NCBI RefSeq assembly: GCF_039693965.1 | Contig: NZ_CP155576.1 | Location: 372,001-436,000, forward strand | Length of the DNA stretch: 64,000 nt | Direction of reading: 5' to 3' | Source: Moraxella sp. K1664 | Lineage (GTDB): Bacteria; Pseudomonadota; Gammaproteobacteria; Pseudomonadales; Moraxellaceae | Shown here: positions 1-7,733 of the stretch, one piece after another | Layout of the letters: every line of letters begins with the position of its first letter | How positions within the stretch are numbered: position 1 is the first letter of the stretch | Made by a program: the position numbers and the translations under genes | Notes under the pieces: model-generated | What the model was told of the DNA's origin: nothing | Seen by the model: only the letters and a program-made list of their open reading frames with translations | Databases searched by the model: none

Positions 1-2
1 AC

Positions 3-761
3 CGTAGCACAAGGGCGATGAGTTTGACGCAGGCGGGGGAAGTTTTTGCCACGCACGCCAAAGCGATTTTGGGCGAATTTTCCCATTTGACTGACAAATT
101 AAACGATAAAAATCAAGAACCTAATGGCATTATCCACATCAACGCCCCTGTATTTTTTGGGCAAAAACACATCGTCCCACATTTGGGCGAACTTGCCAAA
201 CGCTATCCCAAATTGCAAATTCATTTAAGCCAAACCGATGATTTTATTGACCCTTATAGCCAAATCGCCGATATGATTGTGCGGGTTGCCGTGCCGACCG
301 ACAGCAATTTAAAGCAAAAAATCATCGCCCGCCAACGCCATTTTTTGCTGGCGTCCCCTGCGTATTTGGCGAAATTTGGCACGCCCAAAACGGTTGCTGA
401 TTTGGCAAATCATCAGGGGCTTTTTTATCGTGGGCAGTTGGGGTTATTGCGTTGGCGAGAAAAGGCAAGCCAACAAGTGATTAAGGTGCAAGAAAGTTTT
501 GTAAGCAATAACGGCAACAGCCTGATTGAAATGGCAGTTGCTGGAAACGGCATTGTGGCGATGCCTGATTGGGCGGTGGTGGACGAAATCCGCTCGGGCA
601 AACTTATTCCCATTTTGGCGGACACGCCCATTTCCAGCGACAATCAAGAGATTTGTGTTGCCATACTCACGCCACAAAGTGCTTATCGCCCTGTCAATGT
701 ACAGGCGGTTATGGATTTTTTAGTAGAAAAATGGAATCAGGGGGAAGATTGGCGGGTTTAA
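3..761 (+). CDS. LysR-family transcriptional regulator, 5' end outside window
   Basis: The reading frame is open from the first bases of the window and continues through the typical end of a LysR helix-turn-helix region (RSTRAMSLTQAGEVF), so the start lies upstream and an internal ATG at 18 is not the true start. The rest is a substrate-binding domain of the LysR type, with the usual INAPVFFG strand after the linker and GNGIVAMPDW near the C-terminus. LysR proteins bind DNA as tetramers and respond to a small-molecule co-inducer; the ligand cannot be read from the sequence. The divergent target gene usually sits upstream, which is outside the window. The family call is firm; the regulated pathway is unknown. 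Confidence 0.9.
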   Translation, partial: RSTRAMSLTQAGEVFATHAKAILGEFSHLTDKLNDKNQEPNGIIHINAPVFFGQKHIVPHLGELAKRYPKLQIHLSQTDDFIDPYSQIADMIVRVAVPTDSNLKQKIIARQRHFLLASPAYLAKFGTPKTVADLANHQGLFYRGQLGLLRWREKASQQVIKVQESFVSNNGNSLIEMAVAGNGIVAMPDWAVVDEIRSGKLIPILADTPISSDNQEICVAILTPQSAYRPVNVQAVMDFLVEKWNQGEDWRV

Positions 762-810
762 TTTTTATAGCAAAAAACACCGCCTATCCCACGATAAACG
801 GTGCATTCAT

Positions 811-1799
811 TTAACTTAATGTTTGCCTAATTGCCCTTGCAATTTCATAGGCTAAATTCACAGGCACGGCATTGCCAATCATTTTATAAGCATCATTTAA
901 ATTTTGATAAATAAACACAAAATCATCAGGAAATCCCTGCACCCTTGCCACTTCTCTCACCGTCGTTCGCCGATATAAATGCTCTTTGCCTGCCACAAAT
1001 TCAAATTTATCGGCTTCTACTTTTTGCATTTTGGGAGCATTAGGGTGTAATTGGCATTGTCGCCCAGACGCTTGCACCGTAAAACCTTGCTCATGCCACG
1101 CTTTGACACGATTTCTGCTCATAAACATAGGAGAAAAACCGCCAACAAAATATTCATTGTGATTGATTGCTTGGGGGTTTTTCTTATTATTATCCAAAGC
1201 AGGAATGGCGGTATCTTGCAAATCCCAAATAATGTCTTTTAATGTGATTTTATCTTTATCATTAATGGTTGAGCCAACTGGAAATTCAAAATCAATGTTT
1301 AAATCTTTACGAAAACCAATATAAAAAACCCGTTTTCGCTCTTGTGCCACGCCATAATCTTTGGCATTAACCATAGTTAAAGTAACATCATAACCACAAT
1401 CATCAAACATTTTTAAAATATTTTGCACCGCTTGATTGTGGCGATTGGCAAGCATTCCACTCACATTTTCTGCCAAAAAGAATTTGGGCTGTTTGTTTTT
1501 TAAAATACGAATATAATCAAAAATAATTGACCACGAGCATCATCAATCCCACGCAACGCCCCAGCTTCCGACCACGATTGGCAAGGAGGCCCGCCAATAA
1601 TTCCGTCAATATCATCAGGAAAATCGCTTTCTTTGATTTGACGAATATCGCCTTCTATTAGGTGTGTGTCGGGGTGATTGGCTTTAAAGGTCGCCCAAAT
1701 GGCTTTGTCATACTCATTGGCAACAGGTATCTTAAACCCTGCTTTCTTAAAGCCCAAATCAAGCCCACCACAGCCACTAAATAAACTGATGATTTTCAT
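811..1799 (-). pseudogene. DNA (cytosine-5) methyltransferase, HaeIII-like, frameshifted
   Basis: Two adjacent reading frames together make one C5-cytosine methyltransferase. The first (1799 to 1500) carries motif I ([11 protein letters not shown]) and motif IV with the catalytic Cys (GGPPCQSW). The second (1476 to 811, extended upstream in its frame) carries motif VI (ENVSGM), motif VIII ([11 protein letters not shown]) and motifs IX/X ([20 protein letters not shown]). They join if one base is restored in the A5 run at 1519-1523 on the plus strand, giving QLFFDYIRIL. From memory of the family, the protein closely resembles M.HaeIII, which methylates GGCC. The neighbouring NgoPII-like endonuclease gene agrees with that specificity. 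As read, the product would lack motifs VI-X and be inactive. A sequencing indel or homopolymer phase variation is the alternative to true decay. Confidence 0.85.
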
Positions 1800-1813
1800 A
1801 AGATATAGATAAA

Positions 1814-2660
1814 TTATTTTTTAAAACGGATGAGTTTTGCTGGTTTTAACTGAGCCGGATTATTGGGGTTTTTGATAAGCACATCCACAATCTCAAATCC
1901 GTCAATCTGACCGATAAGCGACTCAATCATCGCCACATTGTCAAAACTTTGGTATTTTTGTTGATTGATGAGACACATAAAAATTAAACTCGCTATTATC
2001 GTCCCTTTGATAGACATAGTCAAACACTTTAAAGGGGCTGGCGATAGACCACATGCCACGCACTCGCAAATCAGTAATGCCAAGCGGGTCTATCCTTTTG
2101 ACTTTGGCAAGCTCATTTGTGGGTGTAAATTCTATATTAGGAATACTCTTAACGCCAAGCGATATGGCATCTCGCACCCGTTCATAAACGGATTGGTCAG
2201 CACAATAATCATCGCCATAGACCATACACAGACTTTGCAAGCGGTTGTTTGGGGCAACACCAATCACATAAATAATGTCCTTTTCCTGCCAATCTGGCTC
2301 GCACGTTTTGCACGCTTGGGTAATTAGGGGAGAGCTGGCGTGCAGTTTATTTTTGGGGTATGAACTGTTTAGTGCCAATGTGGCGTTTTTGCCGATGACT
2401 TTCTTGACTTCTATGGCATCGCCGTGCTTTAAAATCATGTCGGGCGGATTATTTTGATTGCCAAGATAGCTAAATGTTTGGCTAAGTTTGATTAAGCGGT
2501 CGTTTTCATCGGTACTGTCTAGCGTATCGGCAAAAACGTCTTTTATCCACTCTTCTAATGCCCCGCCCATTTAGTTGGCACGATTTAGTCCGTGGCTTTG
2601 GCGGTGTAATTCACCCCCAAATGACGTAACAATGCGATAAATGGCGTTAATGATATTCAC
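1814..2660 (-). pseudogene. Type II restriction endonuclease, NgoPII-like (GGCC), degraded
   Basis: The main open stretch (2570 to 1941) resembles the NgoPII restriction endonuclease family, with NNPPDMILKHGDAIEVKK (a D...ExK-type catalytic region), LALNSSYPK and DIIYVIGV. Two lesions are visible. Upstream in the same frame a GTG at 2660 with a good Shine-Dalgarno (GGGGAG) begins VNIINAIYRIV, but a TAA at 2571-2573 interrupts it before MGGALEEW. At the 3' end the frame is lost around the A5 run at 1979-1983, and the expected tail (QQKYQSFDNV to LIRFKK) continues in another frame to the stop at 1814. Two independent lesions make real decay more likely than one read error. The methyltransferase gene follows 14 bases downstream. 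Confidence 0.75.
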
Positions 2661-3262
2661 AGGCTCTCCCCTAATGCTTGTACCCACCCCACAACACGCC
2701 CCACCTGCTCATCATAATCACTCATTCTATGGTCGCCCCCGTCTTGGGCGATGACGTCCGCCCCACAGCTTTCAAAAAATGCTTGGGTGGCATAAGCGTC
2801 TAACAGCTCATCACCCATTTTTAATAGCACTTTGATTTTGTGGGGATTTTTGGCGGTCAAACGGTGCTTTTCAAACCATGCCAAATCCCCATAGCGAATC
2901 TGCCAGCCCCCTGTCGTGGTGTAGATGACGGTATCGTCTGTGAGCGTTTGCCCGTCAAAATTATCCTTTAAAAATCGCTGAAAACTGACATCAGGGCGTA
3001 TACTCGGATTTAACAGCACCGCAGGCGTGCCTGTCATGTCGGACAAGAGTGTGGCAAAATATCCACCTAAGGACGAGCTGACAAGCACGGCATTAGGATT
3101 TTCTTTGATTAAATTCAATAGCTTAGCCACTACGTCATCAGGTGGACAATTCAAATCAGGGCGTAGGGTATCTATGCCAAACCCTTTGGCGTGGTTGGCA
3201 GTGATGACGGCTTTGGTGGCGTTGGGGTCGGAGTCTAGTCCATGCAGGTAAATGATGGTCAT
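2657..3262 (-). CDS. YqiA-type alpha/beta-hydrolase esterase
   Basis: The protein begins MTIIYLHGLDSDPNATKA and has the nucleophile elbow SSSLGGYFAT, the acid region GDELLD and the catalytic His in GDHRMSDYD. This order and a length near 200 residues match the UPF0227/YqiA esterase family. YqiA of E. coli hydrolyses short acyl esters; the physiological substrate is unknown. An in-frame extension to 3370 exists, but residues before the ATG at 3262 do not belong to the fold, so I place the start there. The stop overlaps the GTG start of the broken restriction gene by a few bases, suggesting cotranscription. Confidence 0.8.
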   Translation of the reverse strand: MTIIYLHGLDSDPNATKAVITANHAKGFGIDTLRPDLNCPPDDVVAKLLNLIKENPNAVLVSSSLGGYFATLLSDMTGTPAVLLNPSIRPDVSFQRFLKDNFDGQTLTDDTVIYTTTGGWQIRYGDLAWFEKHRLTAKNPHKIKVLLKMGDELLDAYATQAFFESCGADVIAQDGGDHRMSDYDEQVGRVVGWVQALGESL

Positions 3263-3437
3263 GGTCGTTTTATGGGTTGTCAAATAGGTGTTATAATGGG
3301 TATCGCAAAATGGTACGATGGGCAAATATATGATAAATAAATCAAACGCCATTGTATCAATTTTTATCAATTTTCGCTATAATTAACGCTTTTTACGCCT
3401 GACATTTGCCCTTTTTTATTAGCCACACTCGCCTGCC

Positions 3438-3509
3438 ATGCAAAACGAACTTTTTATGATAGACAACCCCTGCATTGGCGTGTGTGCCATGAATAAAAAG
3501 GGCTACTGC
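3438..3509 (+). pseudogene. DUF1289 Fe-S-type protein, 5' fragment split by IS3
   Basis: This fragment codes MQNELFMIDNPCIGVCAMNKKGYC and then runs into the IS3 element at 3510. It holds the first three conserved cysteines of DUF1289 (CIGVC and GYC). The remaining part of the gene resumes at 5054. Removing the element and one copy of the CTGC duplication restores a single reading frame with the family signature GYCMGCFRNRTERQTW. The small cysteine-rich DUF1289 family is common in proteobacteria; its function is not established. The split gene is almost certainly inactive. Confidence 0.85.
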
Positions 3510-3546
3510 TGAACCGACCCCCAAATCTTAGACATAAGATTAAAGG

Positions 3547-4428
3547 TTAGGTTGTTGCAAGTGGTTGTATTAACCCTAATTGGACTAAGTTTCTGTACTT
3601 AACAGGACTTAGTCCTTTTAATTTGCTCTTTATTCTATCATGATTGTAGTAGTGTATGTACTCATCAATCACTTGTTTAAGTTCATCTGTTGATGTAAAT
3701 GTGGTTGTCTCATAAAATATCTCTTGTTTTAGCGTACCAAAGAAGCTCTCTATCACAGCATTATCCAAACAATTGCCTTTTCTTGACATGCTTTGGGTTA
3801 AGCCTTGTTCTTTTAGGGTTTGTTGATACTGGTGCATTTGATAGTGCCAGCCTTGGTCTGAATGAATGATGGGTTTGTCATCCATCTTTTCTTGGCTTAG
3901 CTTGGATAGGGCATCATTTAACATCTCTTTGACCAACTCATACGTTGGTCTGTCCTTCATCGTATAACTGACAATCTCACCATTAAACAAGTCGATGATG
4001 GGCGATAGGTAGAGTTTTCTTTGAATGACACTGCCATCATTTGCCTTGTCTTGTACTTTAAACTCGGTGATGTCTGTTGCCCACTTTTGATTGGGTTTGT
4101 CTGCTTTAAAGTCTCTTTTGAGTATATTGTCCTGAATGGTATCTTTGCCCATTGTGCCTTTGTAAGTATTAAACTTACGTTGACGACGAACCAATGCTTT
4201 GAGTCCAAGTTTAGCCATCAGTCGTTGCACTCGTTTATGATTAATGACCATGCCTTTTTGGGCAAGCTGATTGTTAAGCTCTGATGTGATTCTACGATAA
4301 CCATACCTGCCCTTGTGTTGGTGGTAGATGTGGTTAATGTGTTCTTTTAAGTCAAGGTCTTTGTCAGGCTTTGTACTTTGACGAATGTGGTAATAAAACA
4401 CACTTCTTGGCAAGTTTGACACTGCCAA
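3547..4428 (-). CDS. IS3-family transposase OrfB (DDE integrase domain)
   Basis: The product has an HTH_21 region near the start (HKGRYGYRRITSELN) and an rve integrase core with the DDE residues visible: D in WATDITEF, D in IIHSDQGWHYQ and E in NAVIESFFGTLKQEIF. It catalyses cutting and joining of the element ends. In IS3 elements OrfB is normally made as an OrfAB fusion by -1 frameshifting. The open frame here does extend upstream of the ATG toward the end of orfA (VLIIQELRHKHKLADLL), consistent with that. No damage is seen in OrfB itself. Confidence 0.93.
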   Translation of the reverse strand: MAVSNLPRSVFYYHIRQSTKPDKDLDLKEHINHIYHQHKGRYGYRRITSELNNQLAQKGMVINHKRVQRLMAKLGLKALVRRQRKFNTYKGTMGKDTIQDNILKRDFKADKPNQKWATDITEFKVQDKANDGSVIQRKLYLSPIIDLFNGEIVSYTMKDRPTYELVKEMLNDALSKLSQEKMDDKPIIHSDQGWHYQMHQYQQTLKEQGLTQSMSRKGNCLDNAVIESFFGTLKQEIFYETTTFTSTDELKQVIDEYIHYYNHDRIKSKLKGLSPVKYRNLVQLGLIQPLATT

Positions 4429-4469
4429 TAAGTCAGCAAGTTTGTGCTTATGCCTTAATTCTTGGATGA

Positions 4470-5014
4470 TCAGGACTTGTTCTTTGTTTGTACTGATTGT
4501 TCCTTTTGACGAATTAAGGCATCTAGCTTTTTTAGATAGTCATTCTCTGCTCTAAGATAGGCAAGTTCATCAAGCAAATCATCCACACTTTTTTCGTGGT
4601 CTTGTTTGGTTTTCCAAGTTGATTTGGTTTTATTAGCGTTGTGTTTGTTTGACATTGCTTTTTTGCCTTTGGGTTTGGGTATTAGTCCCATTATACCAAA
4701 GGCTTGGTAGGACTTTAACCAAGTTGACAGTAAAGAAGGTTGTGGCAGATTAAGCCTATGGCAAGTTGTGTAAGCGATTTGCCCTGTTGTATGGCTTGAA
4801 CGGCATTAAGCTTAAAATCTGTGTCATAGACAGCCTTTGTGTGTCGTCTTTTTATGCCATCAATGCCATGTGCTTGATAGAGTTTAACCCATAGCTCTAC
4901 GGTTGTGTGGTTTAGATTAAAGTGTTTGGCGGTTTGTTTGTAGCCATGATGATTAAGATAATACCCAATCACAGACAGTTTAAAGTCGGTTGTGTATTTT
5001 GCCATAAAAAGCAC
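4470..5014 (-). pseudogene. IS3-family OrfA, frameshifted
   Basis: OrfA supplies the DNA-binding part of the transposase. The first frame (5014 to 4715) has a helix-turn-helix (GYKQTAKHFNLNHTTVELW) and starts a second one (GKSLTQLA). It then goes out of frame near 4758 and ends. The expected continuation (HRLNLPQPSLLSTWLKSY, then a leucine-zipper-like segment with LAYLRAENDYLKKLDAL) is in another frame down to 4470. A one-base indel therefore separates the two HTH motifs, which is not where the programmed A/B frameshift occurs. The element may be non-autonomous, or the indel may be a read error. Confidence 0.8.
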
Positions 5015-5053
5015 CCCAAAGGTTAGTGTGTCTAACTTTTGGGGTGCGGTTCA

Positions 5054-5255
5054 CTGCATGGGCTGTTTTAGAAATCGCACCGAACGCCAAACATGGCACA
5101 TCATCAGCGATGGCGAGCGAGCCAAGATTTTAAAAAACCTTGGCAGGCGACGTCGCAACATCCACGCCCTACTTCGTCACAAACACCGCCAAACCCCAGT
5201 CAATTATGAGTTTGATTTTTATGGGCAGTTTGAGCAGTTAAGTTTTGATTTTTAA
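5054..5255 (+). pseudogene. DUF1289 protein, 3' fragment after IS3
   Basis: Starting with the duplicated CTGC, the frame reads CMGCFRNRTERQTWHIISDGE and runs to the stop at 5255. This is the second half of the DUF1289 protein whose first half lies at 3438-3509. The C-terminal tail (LLRHKHRQTPVNYEFDF) is unremarkable. Without the insertion the whole protein would be about 90 residues. The fragment has no start codon of its own at a sensible place and is probably not made. Confidence 0.8.
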
Positions 5256-5369
5256 ATCAGTATCGCCCTGTGGTTTTTATTTACCTTTTTTATTTATCTT
5301 TCTTAAATTTACCTTTTGCCTTTCTCATTTATCATGACAAATAAAGAGTAGCACGCCCTATTTATCCAT

Positions 5370-6536
5370 TTATTTACCCAGCTTATTTGCCAACGTCATA
5401 CACGCCTCATAGCGTCTATTAACATTGGTGGCGTACCAGTTGGTGTTTTTGTCCTGTTTCATCTTTGTACTGCTAATCACGACCTGTGGCATGATGGCAT
5501 AGGTGGGGTCTTTTTTGTATTTGGCTTTAAACAGCTCGCTAACCCCTTGATACGTGGCGGTTTGCTCAAAACTTGCTTTTTTCTCTTTTTTCAAATCACT
5601 TCTGATTTGGGCGGGAGTGAGCGGTGTTTTGGCGGTGGCGAGCAGTTTGATGAGTGCCGTCTCGGTCTGTGATTTGGCACTGCTCACCGTGCCATTAGCA
5701 TACAACAGCAAATCGCCATCAATGTCAAGGCTGATTCCTGTTAGGCTTGCCACACGTTTTTGAAAAGCGGAATTTCGACTCGAATACACGCCCGAATTAT
5801 AATCAGCAAAGCGATACAACGGCTTATCATAGTCCGCCTGATACATCATCAAACGATGAATGCCGTAATACAGACCGCCATACTGTCCGTACATGTCAGC
5901 ACGCAGGGTGCGGTCGTTCATGTTGGCTCGGCGGTGGCGTTTGGCGTAGTTGACATGCACCTGCATGGAACCTAAGGTGGTGATGGGATTTAGGCGTTCA
6001 TCAAGGCTCTCGCCTGTGAGCTTAGTGAGATTATTCACGCCACTGACTTTATAGGTGCTGGTAAAGTAGTCAAACATCTGTTGGTACAGCTCATCTAGCT
6101 CTTTTTCGGTTTTTACCTTTTTGATTTGGCTCTCAAAGCTGTCATCCTTGGTCGGGCGAGTGGCGAGCATGGTGCGAAACACGCCAGCGAGCTGCTTGCC
6201 CAGTTTGTCTTCTAGCTTATCATCGATGGCACGCAAGGACGCTTGCCCGAGATTGGCAACGGCAGGATTAGCATGGAAGTTGGACTCTTGGTCGATGACC
6301 GCAACCACGGTGCAGATGTTCTCTTTGTCCTTGTGCAATTTTAGCTCGTCAAATATCGCCCCGATGTCGCCTGCCCAACTTGCCTTATCCTGTGAACGGT
6401 TGGGTAGCACTTTGGCAATCTCATCATTTGACAGGGTAGGCGTGTCGGGCGTCTCTTGGGTGCAGGCAGTCAGCAGGATGGCACCGCCAAACAGAGCGAT
6501 GTATAAGGACAGATTTTTTAATAGTGGATTTTTCAT
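5370..6536 (-). CDS. DUF1615 family lipoprotein
   Basis: The N-terminus is a lipoprotein signal with lipobox LLTAC (Cys near residue 25), so the protein should be membrane-anchored in the envelope. The body matches DUF1615, with recognisable stretches VAVIDQESNFHANPAVANLG, TLGSMQVHVNYAKRHRR and YGQYGGLYYGIHRLMMY. The ESNF and SMQV elements recall lysozyme-like lytic transglycosylase folds, but this is only a resemblance. Length (388 residues) is normal for the family. The function is unestablished. The gene stands alone, convergent with the DUF1289 remnant. Confidence 0.8.
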   Translation of the reverse strand: MKNPLLKNLSLYIALFGGAILLTACTQETPDTPTLSNDEIAKVLPNRSQDKASWAGDIGAIFDELKLHKDKENICTVVAVIDQESNFHANPAVANLGQASLRAIDDKLEDKLGKQLAGVFRTMLATRPTKDDSFESQIKKVKTEKELDELYQQMFDYFTSTYKVSGVNNLTKLTGESLDERLNPITTLGSMQVHVNYAKRHRRANMNDRTLRADMYGQYGGLYYGIHRLMMYQADYDKPLYRFADYNSGVYSSRNSAFQKRVASLTGISLDIDGDLLLYANGTVSSAKSQTETALIKLLATAKTPLTPAQIRSDLKKEKKASFEQTATYQGVSELFKAKYKKDPTYAIMPQVVISSTKMKQDKNTNWYATNVNRRYEACMTLANKLGK

Positions 6537-6638
6537 AAAGTGATAAAAAACAATGACAAGCCAAAAAAACGGCTTATTGTAGCAAAATAATGCCCCAATA
6601 AACCTTGTTCAATATTAATGCCATGTGTGATTTTTGTA

Positions 6639-7589
6639 TCACGAACTGCTGGTTACATATTCACCACCCACCAGTCGCATGAGCCCTTCTTGTTGGGTGG
6701 TGGCGACAAGCCTGCCATCTTGCCAAAACTGCCCGTGGTTTAGCCCCTTGGCGTGACTGGTCGTGTCGCTCCACATGTCATACAGCAGCCAGTCGCTGAC
6801 ATCAAAGGGGCGATGAAAATGCATGCTGTGGTCAATGCTCGCCACTTGCAAACCCTTGGTCATAAAGCTAAGTCCGTGCGACATCAGCCCCGTGCCAACC
6901 AAATAAAAGTCGGACGCAAAGGCAAGCAGGGCCTGATGAATGGCGACAGGCTGGTCTTGCAATCCATTGATACGAAGCCAATTGGCTTGGCGGGGTCGCA
7001 TGGGCTGTGGATGAATGGGGTCTCGGGGCGTGACAGGGCGTATCTCGACATGGCGTTTACGCAGGTAGCGGGCTTTTAGGGCGTCGGGGATTTTGCCGAC
7101 ATGGGCGTCTTTTAGCTCCTGCTCACTTTGCAATGTGTCAGGATGCGGATATTCGGGCATGCTCTCTTGGTAATCCAGTCCACCTTCCATGGGCGAGAAT
7201 GACGCGATCATGCTAAAAATAACCTGTTCGGTCGTGCCAAGCGTGGGGTCGTCAGGGTCGTTTGGCACGTTTTGTACCGCCACGACTTGCCGAGCCGATA
7301 GGCTTTTGCCATCACGCAGACGGCGGACTTGGTAGATGACTGGCAGGCGAATGTCGCCCCCACGCAAAAAATAACCATGAAAACTGTGACAAGGCTTGTC
7401 TATCTGGAGCGTCTTTGCCCCTGCCATCATCGCTTGGGCAAGCACCTGTCCACCAAACACCCTTGCCCCCACATAGTCAAAGCTTGGTGCTGAGAACACA
7501 TCGGGCGTTATCTCGGTTAGGGTCAAAGTCGTCATCAAATCACGAATCAAACTATCATCAGGCGTATTTGGCATAATCATTCCACACAT
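6639..7589 (-). CDS. tesB: Acyl-CoA thioesterase II
   Basis: Two hot-dog domains are recognisable: GARVFGGQVLAQAM with SFHGYFLRGGD in the first half, and LAFASDFYLVGTG, SIDHSMHFHRPF and WLLYDMWSDT in the second. This is the pattern of TesB, which hydrolyses medium and long acyl-CoAs to fatty acid and CoA in the cytoplasm. Length is close to the usual 290 residues plus a short N-terminal extension; MPNTPDD (start at 7574, with GGA eight bases upstream) is a plausible true start. It is divergent from plsB, so two acyl-CoA-consuming enzymes share a promoter region. Confidence 0.93.
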   Translation of the reverse strand: MCGMIMPNTPDDSLIRDLMTTLTLTEITPDVFSAPSFDYVGARVFGGQVLAQAMMAGAKTLQIDKPCHSFHGYFLRGGDIRLPVIYQVRRLRDGKSLSARQVVAVQNVPNDPDDPTLGTTEQVIFSMIASFSPMEGGLDYQESMPEYPHPDTLQSEQELKDAHVGKIPDALKARYLRKRHVEIRPVTPRDPIHPQPMRPRQANWLRINGLQDQPVAIHQALLAFASDFYLVGTGLMSHGLSFMTKGLQVASIDHSMHFHRPFDVSDWLLYDMWSDTTSHAKGLNHGQFWQDGRLVATTQQEGLMRLVGGEYVTSSS

Positions 7590-7733
7590 CTAAAATGGCT
7601 AAGGGAAAATGGTGCTGTTTTGTATTGATAAACATCAACAAACCACACCACTTATGTCAGGCGTACAAGTATAACAAAATTTTTGTCCATTTCTAGTTAA
7701 AAATGTTAAAATACCAAGGAATATTGTCAAATC

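Larger units (their letters stand above)
3510..5053. mobile_element. IS3-family insertion sequence (IS150-like), 1544 bp
   Basis: Ends are imperfect inverted repeats: TGAACCGACCCCCAAA at 3510 and the complement of TTTTGGGGTGCGGTTCA at 5053. They are flanked by a 4-bp direct repeat CTGC at 3506-3509 and 5054-5057, in the range usual for IS3 elements. The element carries orfA (broken) and orfB (DDE transposase) on the minus strand. It interrupts a DUF1289 gene so cleanly that the ancestral sequence can be reconstructed, which points to recent insertion. Confidence 0.93.

Noticed and set aside
5256..5369. TAGCACGCCCTA near 5349-5360 as a possible fifth MITE.
   Set aside because: Only one end-like motif is present; the internal motifs and opposite end are absent.
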